From Clarkia xantiana subsp. parviflora (taxonomy: Eukaryota > Streptophyta > Magnoliopsida > Myrtales > Onagraceae), in assembly GCA_036873135.1 (NCBI GenBank), contig JAPTYO010000026.1, positions 1,778,001-1,842,000 of the forward strand: 64,000 nucleotides of DNA, in the 5' to 3' direction. A program made the position numbers and the translations under genes. This document shows, piece by piece, positions 57,505-64,000 of this stretch (position 1 is the stretch's first letter; every line of letters begins with the position of its first letter). Below the pieces are notes generated by a model that was not told the origin of the DNA, searched no databases, and saw only the letters and a list, made by a program, of their open reading frames with translations.

Positions 57505-58263
57505 TTCGGATGGTGTGAAAGAAAACCTCCATTGGTATTGCAGAATGTAGAGCCTCCAGCGGCAGTGCGGTAAATAAGAGCATCCGGTGGCGGTGCGGAA
57601 AAGTAAAGCCTCGGTCGGCGGTGCCCCTGTTGACGACGCTTCCGTTGGCGGTGCGTAAAAGTAAAGCCTCCAGTGGCGTGCAATAACGAAAAGCCTCTAG
57701 TGGCGTGCGGAAAGAAAAGCCTCCAGTGGCGTGCAGTAAAGTAAAACCTCAATCGACGATGCCTCCAGTGGCGAGCGACAAGGAAAAGCATCCAGTGGCG
57801 TGCGGAAAGAAAAGCCTCCAGTGGCCTGCGTAAAGAAAAGCCTCCAGTGGCGTGCAGTAAAGTAAGACCTCAATCGACGATGTCTCCAGTGGCGAGCGAC
57901 AAGGAAAAGCCTCCAATGGCGTGCAACAAAGTAAAATCTTGATAGATGATGCCTCCTGTGGCGAGCGAAGACGAAAAGCCTCTAGTGGTGTTTATCGAAG
58001 AAAGCCTCTAGTGGCGTCTATTGGAGAAGAGCCTCTAGTGGCGTCCGTCGGAGAAGAGCCTCTAATGGCGTCTGTCGGAGAAGAGCCTCTAGCAGCGTCC
58101 GTCGGAAGAAAAGCCTCTAGTGCTGTATGTCGGAGAAGAGCCTCTAGTGGCGTCCGTCGGTGAAGAGCTTCCGGCGGCCTCCGTCGGAGAAGAGCCTCTC
58201 GTGGTGTATGTCGGATAAGAACCTCTAGTGGCGTTCGTCGATGAAGAGCCTCTAGTGGCGTCC
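57505..58263. repeat. LARD2 expanded array R1 (~26-28-bp units)
   Basis: More than 20 units of GCCTCTAGTGGCGTCCGTCG followed by GAGAAGA and variants. It blends from a CCAGTGGCGTGCGGAAAG form on the left to a CTAGTGGCGTCCGTCGG form on the right, a sign of local amplification. Confidence 0.88.
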
Positions 58264-59294
58264 GTAAAATGAGATGCACGTCTTTTGATTAAAAAAATCA
58301 GGTAAAATGTTTTTTAAACAAATAGCCCTAAAACTAAGAGATCTTACGATTTATCTAATAATTTTTTTTTTTTAAAAAAAAATTAATGCATACTGGATGC
58401 ATTATTAAAAATAAAACAATTCAGATAAATTTATTTTTAATGATGCATAAGAAATGCACGTCTGAAATTAGAAGCTCTAATAGCTAAAGAGGAATAATTA
58501 AAAAATTTCCTAAAATGTGTTTTAAAAGTAATGCATATGTAATGCACTAACAAAATTACAAGTTACCTGCAGATTTTTTATTTATTTAAAATAATGCTTG
58601 TAAAACCCATGTTTAAAATAAAAAATTCAGGTAAGAGGTTTTTTAAAAAAAATAAAACAATGCATACGAAATGCATGTTTGAAAAGAAAATGTATACAAC
58701 TAAATGACTAATTACTTAGCTGAAAGAGTTTTTTTTTTTTTTTTTTTTTTTAAAAAATGCAATGAGATGAATATATGAGAAATAAAAGTTATACAAATAG
58801 TACTATTTACCTGATAACATTTACAAAAAAAAACACGGATAAAACACGACATGTTAGGGGGTAAAAATGTGTGGCTTTGCTCTACAAGGTAGTTTCCACT
58901 GATAGGCTCCCGACAAGGTGGTTTCCTCCCCCCATCAAAGGGATCACAAGACCTTCACAAGCGAGTGGAGTTTTTCGGAGTTGTACCGGCGGCCCAGCCG
59001 CTCCGGTCGTACCGTTACTAACTCTCCAGGGTTCTTAGTTGCCCTGGGTTTTAGGCCTTTTGGATATTACACTAGAGTGGTGTGTGTGAATTCAAGTAAC
59101 TCAATATACAACAAAGAAAAATAGTTAGATATAATAAAAAAATAACTCAGCACCTAAAATCACAAAAAAAAAAAACCAAGATAGATCAGTGAATTCAAAA
59201 TAAAATAAAAAATAAAGCTACAAAACTCAAACATGACAAAAAATTGAACACACTGAGCCTGAACCCTCTAATATCCCAAGCAGAGTCGCCAAAT
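58264..59294 (-). other. LARD2 leader and primer binding site
   Basis: 58264-58800 repeats the poly-T/TCAGGTAAA blocks of LARD1. 58850-59260 has no recognised feature. On the minus strand TGGCGACTCTGCTTGGGA starts at 59291, three bases after the LTR end. This type of primer site is known from Ogre/Tat gypsy elements; the tRNA was not determined. Confidence 0.7.
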
Positions 59295-59625
59295 TGTTAG
59301 ACCTAAATCTGACCTAAGGCGAATTACGTTTTGAAAACGTGGATTTTGAATAGAGGTGCCACTAGTTAATTAAGGCTAATTAGAATCATAAATTACCTAA
59401 GCGAATAATGGATTAATCCCTTAGGTATAAAATCGGTCTACGATCAGAAATTCGAGTTCGGGGGTTCTATTACGAATTAAAAATATAATTTTTAACCACG
59501 CCCTTTCGGTACTCAATTCACTTAATATCCAACTTTATTTTTTTATATATATTATATTAGGTTGATCTAACTACACCAGGATTTAATCAAATTTATTATA
59601 AGCAAAAATATTATCAATCTTTAAC
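59295..59625 (-). repeat. Remnant of the LARD2 5' LTR
   Basis: Minus-strand end GGTCTAACA at 59295. About 330 bases match 55903-56230, then the sequence changes abruptly to copia RT. Confidence 0.85.
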
Positions 59626-59648
59626 CTAACCTAGAGGAAGATATCTAC

Positions 59649-60830
59649 ATGGAACAACCGGAGAGTTTCATTACTCCTGGTAACAAATGTAAAGTTTGTA
59701 AACTCCAAAGGTCCATATACGGTCTTAAACAGTCGTCTTGGCAATGGTACCGCAGATTCCACGAGGACATCGTAGGAAACAGATTCGTGAATCTTCACGA
59801 GGATCCTTGCGTGTATTATAAGACCTCATGGTATAAGTATGTCATCTTAACCTCATACGTGGACGACATAATCATTGCTGCAAACGACGTGAGTTTCATG
59901 AACAAGTCAAAGTCCTGGTTAGCATCTGTATTTGAGATGAAAGACATGGGAGAGGCCACGTATATCTTGGGCACTAAAATTGCTAGAGATCGGGCTACCC
60001 TGAAATTGTGTCTATCTCAGGAAGCCTATATCAGCAAGTTGTTGAAAATGTTCAGATTACAGGATGCCAAACTCGTGGATACGCCGGTAGTATTTAGGTG
60101 CGCACTGTCTAAACGTGACGGCCCCAAGAACCCAGCGAAGCGCGAACAGATGAAGGGTGCAGAGTATGTAAGCATGGTTGGTAGTTTAATGTACGCCATG
60201 CAATGCACTCATCCGGATATCTGTTATGCTGTGGGCCTAGTAGTACGTTTCCAATCAGATTCTGGCTATCAACATTTAAAGGCTGCAAAACGAATAATTC
60301 GTCATCTGAAAGGTACTGCCGGCTATACTCTGTGCTATGAGGGCGGGAAGTTAGAATTGACCGGTTACAGTGACGCCGACCATGGTTGCGATCTGGATGA
60401 TCGTAAGTCAACCACGGGAGGAGTATTTCACCTTGCTAATGCCGTCATTTCATGGACGAGAAAGAAGCAAACCTGTGTCGCGCTATCAACAATGGAATCG
60501 GAATTCGTTGATCTCTCTATGAATGCACAAGAAGAAGTCTGGCTGAAAAGGCTTTTTACTGCGTTGCTTGGTGGTGACGTCTGAAGTAAACCTGTAAAGG
60601 TGTTCTCCGACAGTCAGGCAGCTATTGCGGCAGTTAAGAATCCGAAGTACCAAAGTAGGACCAAACACATTGATGTGAAATATTTCTATGCTAAATCGAT
60701 TGTAGAAGACAATATAATTACTATGGAATACTTGTCCACTGATAATATGATTGCGGACCCATTAACTAAGCCACTACGCAGGGAGATATTCGAAAAGCAT
60801 GTAAAACTGCTTGGATTGCGTAGGGTTTAG
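59649..60830 (+). pseudogene. Copia C RT and RNase H remnant
   Basis: Open from 59649 to 60584: RT with QRSIYGLKQSSWQWYRRF and TSYVDDIIIAAND, then RNase H GYSDADHGC and ALSTMESEF. After GGDV a stop; homologous sequence continues 60600-60830 with FSDSQAAIAAVKNPK to the end LLGLRRV. Gag, protease, integrase and the RT N-terminus are missing. Confidence 0.88.
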
Positions 60831-61994
60831 AAATGGCATGTATCTGTGATAACATTTTGATATTAGAAAGTTACATTTTGTAAGCGAAAGAATTGCAACT
60901 GAGTTTATGATCAATCGACGTCATACTGTTTTAATTACATCAGATTTACGGTCTATAAACTGAGTCGTAGAAGGACGCAATCCTCTACCAAAACTATGTC
61001 GAATGTGGGCCTTACCTAGTAACACAGGTACGGTCGAGGGAGGTCTCCACTATGCAAGGCTGGCTAAGAATCAAGGGGATAAACCTGATTGAGCAGAATG
61101 ATTATCTATAGTCGAAGTAACTCGACGTGATTCTCGTTCTGCAGATCGCCGTGATGAACTTCGTTCGTCATAAATCCACATTCCGGGCCGGACGAAAATC
61201 TGTGATAGCATGATTGACATGTCCCATTCCTGTTGACCCAAAAGGTTCATGTATGCTATCAACGCGTGTTTCATACTACGCGTGCCATGTTCGACCACGG
61301 GGTCATCGCTCGGTTGTGCTAGAAAACATTCCTCGTGATTCGGGCGGGCGCAAACTTCTTCACCTCGAGCGTGTGATTGATCCCGGGAGCCTTATGAAGA
61401 GGCACCCGAAGTATCCTCATGGACTTAGAGTCGGTCCGTGACCCCTGGATGCCGAAGGCATCCTTACTGGTACCTAAGGTCAGGCTCAATGCTCGCTTCC
61501 CGTCGTACAAGTGTAGTGCTGAACAAAAAGGCTCAGTGACCACGTCTTTGGAAACCGGTTGGGTTTTACTAAGGGTATGAGCGATGGGGATGGTCAAGTT
61601 CACCTGTAATTCACTGATTCTTGTATTCACTAGGTGGCCACCAGCCGGATATTAGTTGAAGGTTGTGAATAATTGTACGGATGCCTTGGAGAAGTGTTCC
61701 TATGTAGAAACTAGGCAAATGGAGAATTTCCAGTTGACCTAGGATACAGCGCGGTACAATATGTATAATTTTTTTTTTATAACAGGTTGATTGGGGAAAA
61801 GGGTATCAACGTTCCGCGGGTGTTACAACACTCCTAACAGATGAGTAGCACGATGCCCGTCGTATCCGCCGGTTGCACGGAAAACCTCGTATGAACTATT
61901 CGGAAGCACAGAGCAGATCAAAGGAGAGAAATGTTGATGCGGATTTGGACAACAATACATTAACAGGCACCCTCCCATTCCGGCGAGTGGGAGC
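60831..61994 (+). other. Long 3' noncoding module of copia C
   Basis: Counterpart of 45510-46636 and 53966-55092, with the same landmarks and ending in the polypurine tract. Confidence 0.75.
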
Positions 61995-62576
61995 TGTAAG
62001 CATATGGTGATGGGCGTCGTAATTGGTAGCCCATAATATGTATAGTTTACCTAATGAACTTGGGTAAATGTCACATTAGGGTAATTGGGCTAGACCCAAA
62101 TCCCAATTGGGCCTCCTCAAATACATAGGCTGGCCGAAACTTATAGTGAGGGTAAAGTGGACTTGTGTCCACTTTACTCCTCCTATAAATAAGTGGTGTT
62201 AGGGAATATTTTAGGGTTAATCATAATTCCCTCACAAGAGTGTTTTAGAGAGAAAACCCTCCTCCCACATCTACTAGTTTCGGCCGAACCATACTTTCAC
62301 CAAGGGTGTGCCAAATTGCTTTCGAGCAACTCTCCGAAGATCTGTCCCCGAGCCAAGAATTGATCTGAGGCTTTGGTTGTGGAGCTAACACCACGTAGAG
62401 CTTCTTTCACAAGAACCTCTATGGGTTCCGTCCGGTGGATCGATAACTCCCTCGTACAAAGGATCTTGGACTATAGTAACTGTTGAGGTATGTGTAACTC
62501 TTCCGCTGCGTAATTTCGATTACATGCACGTACCATGTTTTGTGTTTCTGTAGTGACTACTCCCTGTAATCTAAAA
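61995..62576 (+). repeat. LTR shared by copia C and the downstream copia leader
   Basis: 582 bp with TATAAATA near 62184. Internal sequence is present on both sides: pol and 3' module on the left, PBS-like TGTTATCATAGC (62578) and leader on the right. Confidence 0.85.
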
Positions 62577-63269
62577 GTGTTATCATAGCGAGGTTAGGAG
62601 TTCATGATTTCGATAAATTGGTGTTCTTGAAATTTTAAAAAAAATTCAGACCGAAATTATTCTTTTATAGAATTTTAAAAGTTTCGAATTTTTATGATAA
62701 TGGTGGTCCGAAATTTTCATGATGTTCTTGGTTTATTTGATGTTCATGATCTTCAAGAAAAAGGTGATATTCATCAAAATCAAACATTGGATTGTAGATC
62801 TTATTAAAATGTGATCTTAAAATTTGACCACTTGTTCCCAATTTAGGTGTTTGTGCCGAAACCCTAGGTAAATTTTTTAATTTTTTAGACACCAAAGAAA
62901 GGGATGAAAATTTCGGCCACACTAATAAAATTATATTTTTACCATATTTTAATTTTTTAATTAAGATAAAAATATATCTATAATTAGGAACATAAGGATA
63001 GATTCACAATAATATATAGAAATATATATCACTATCAATATATCTAAATATTTAAATAGGGTTAAAGATATTATTGATAGATTTAGTTACCTAAAATATT
63101 GAGAAAATATATTGTCAGTTATTTGTTTCCCTATTAAAGATATTGACAATAAATAAAATATATATAATATATATTGTGCCGATTTTACATATATATATAT
63201 ATTGTTGATTGATTTAATCTTATAGATAGAATCTTAGCAATAAATATATATATGTTTTATATAGTGCCG

Positions 63270-63318
<49 letters not shown>

Positions 63319-64000
63319 TATTTTAATATTGGAAATTATTTTATATAATTAATGTTACTTGGTGGCTAAGTTAAATATTTTTGGACTTTAAAACCCTACT
63401 TGGGCCACAGGTAAACATTTTGGCCCAACCTTTAAAATTTTAATTATTGGGCCGGTCCAATATGTTAAACCGGGACGAAACAAAACTCAACCGGATTTTC
63501 TCAATCGGTTCAACCTATTCGGGTCGGGTCGGACCGTGGTAATTAAGTGGATCTAACCGAACCGGTTTTGAGTGTTTTACCAAACCGAACCCTATTTTCT
63601 TGGACCGGTTCGTACTGAACCAGATTTTATATTTAAAACCGGACCGAACCAGATTTTTGCCAGACCGGGTCGAACCAGATTTTCTGAACCGCACCTAACC
63701 GGACCAAAACATACTGAAATTGACTGAACTGAAAAATGTTTTCTAAACCGAATTCAAGTCAATTAAAATAGGGAGGTCAAGTTTTAAAACTCAAATGTTT
63801 TTGAACCTCGAGATGGACTACACAGTGCTCATATGGTTGCTAACATTTATGCCTTGTTTCGATTACGGGGATAAATCTCGGAGATACATGTTTCTGGGAC
63901 TGGTTAAATTAGTGGGCAGAATTGCAATTGTTTATTATTCAATATATATTTATGCATGATTAGAACTGTTCTCTTGACTGAGTCAAGCTAGCTGAATATT
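62577..64000 (+). other. Leader of a further copia copy, running off the window
   Basis: Decayed primer site at 62578, then AT-rich leader with (TA)n at 63272-63311, a CCGGACCGAACC-rich block (63460-63700) and no ORF. It parallels the copia A, B and E leaders; gag would lie beyond the window. Confidence 0.7.

Larger units (their letters stand above)
55903..59625 (-). mobile_element. LARD2: second coding-free gypsy-like element, 5' LTR truncated
   Basis: 3' LTR 55903-57370. Polypurine tract AGAGGGGCAAAC just right of it. Array R1 at 57505-58263, leader to 59294, primer site at 59291 downward, remnant of the 5' LTR 59295-59625 cut by copia C. The interior is about 1.9 kb with no coding domain; arrays R2 and R3 of LARD1 are missing. 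It begins inside the LARD1 leader. Confidence 0.8.
59626..62576 (+). mobile_element. Copia C: RT fragment, noncoding module and LTR
   Basis: Starts inside RT with no 5' part. Pol remnant to 60830, 3' noncoding module 60831-61994, polypurine tract CGAGTGGGAGC, LTR 61995-62576 (TGTAAGCATATGG to TAATCTAAAA). The LTR is followed by a primer-site-like sequence and a leader instead of flanking DNA. Confidence 0.82.

Noticed and set aside
57992..58279. Repetitive minus-strand ORF
   Set aside because: Same array effect in LARD2; no start context or conservation of frame.

Overview
This window is nuclear DNA of a flowering plant, probably a eudicot. It holds one host gene set in a dense mosaic of LTR retrotransposons. 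The evidence is a seven-exon mitochondrial carrier gene with plant-type short GT-AG introns, Ty1/copia and Ty3/gypsy proteins, tRNA-type primer binding sites, polypurine tracts and 5-bp target duplications. I saw no rRNA, tRNA, CRISPR or bacterial-type operon features. The species cannot be named from the sequence.

Layout. 1-1973: 3' end of a plus-strand gypsy element with a long LTR. 1974-2749: AT-rich, nothing recognised. 2755-13040: an apparently young, complete minus-strand gypsy element (target duplication GTACC). It carries an intact gag-protease ORF with a duplicated gag tail, has no reverse transcriptase or integrase, and encodes a spliced gene on the opposite strand. 13064-16265: three copia LTRs in a row, each with a stump of 3' internal sequence. 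16281-16560: an unrelated copia LTR. 16784-20237: the host gene, a mitochondrial NAD+ carrier of the NDT2 type, minus strand, intact over 361 codons. 21361-29075: decayed copia fragments in both orientations.

29076-59625 is a nest. A coding-free gypsy-like element of LARD type (LARD1, minus strand, with several tandem-repeat arrays) was hit by copia A (34560-47210, duplication AATAA) and copia B (47277-55653, duplication AAGAG). Copia A was itself hit by an internally deleted gypsy element (36590-41729). A second LARD (LARD2, 55903-59625) lies in the LARD1 leader and supplies an empty-site reference for the copia B insertion. 59626-64000: copia reverse transcriptase fragment, long 3' noncoding module, LTR, then the leader of a further copia copy.

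How the parts relate. No element here carries an intact set of gag, protease, integrase, RT and RNase H, so all copies would need proteins from elsewhere. The copia copies share LTRs, an unusually long 3' noncoding module and RT, but carry two different gag types. The gypsy element at 2755-13040 and the LARDs look like parasites of complete Tat/Ogre-type elements. The most unusual features are the spliced antisense gene, the gag-protease-gag arrangement, the palindrome array in its LTRs and the repeat arrays of the LARDs.
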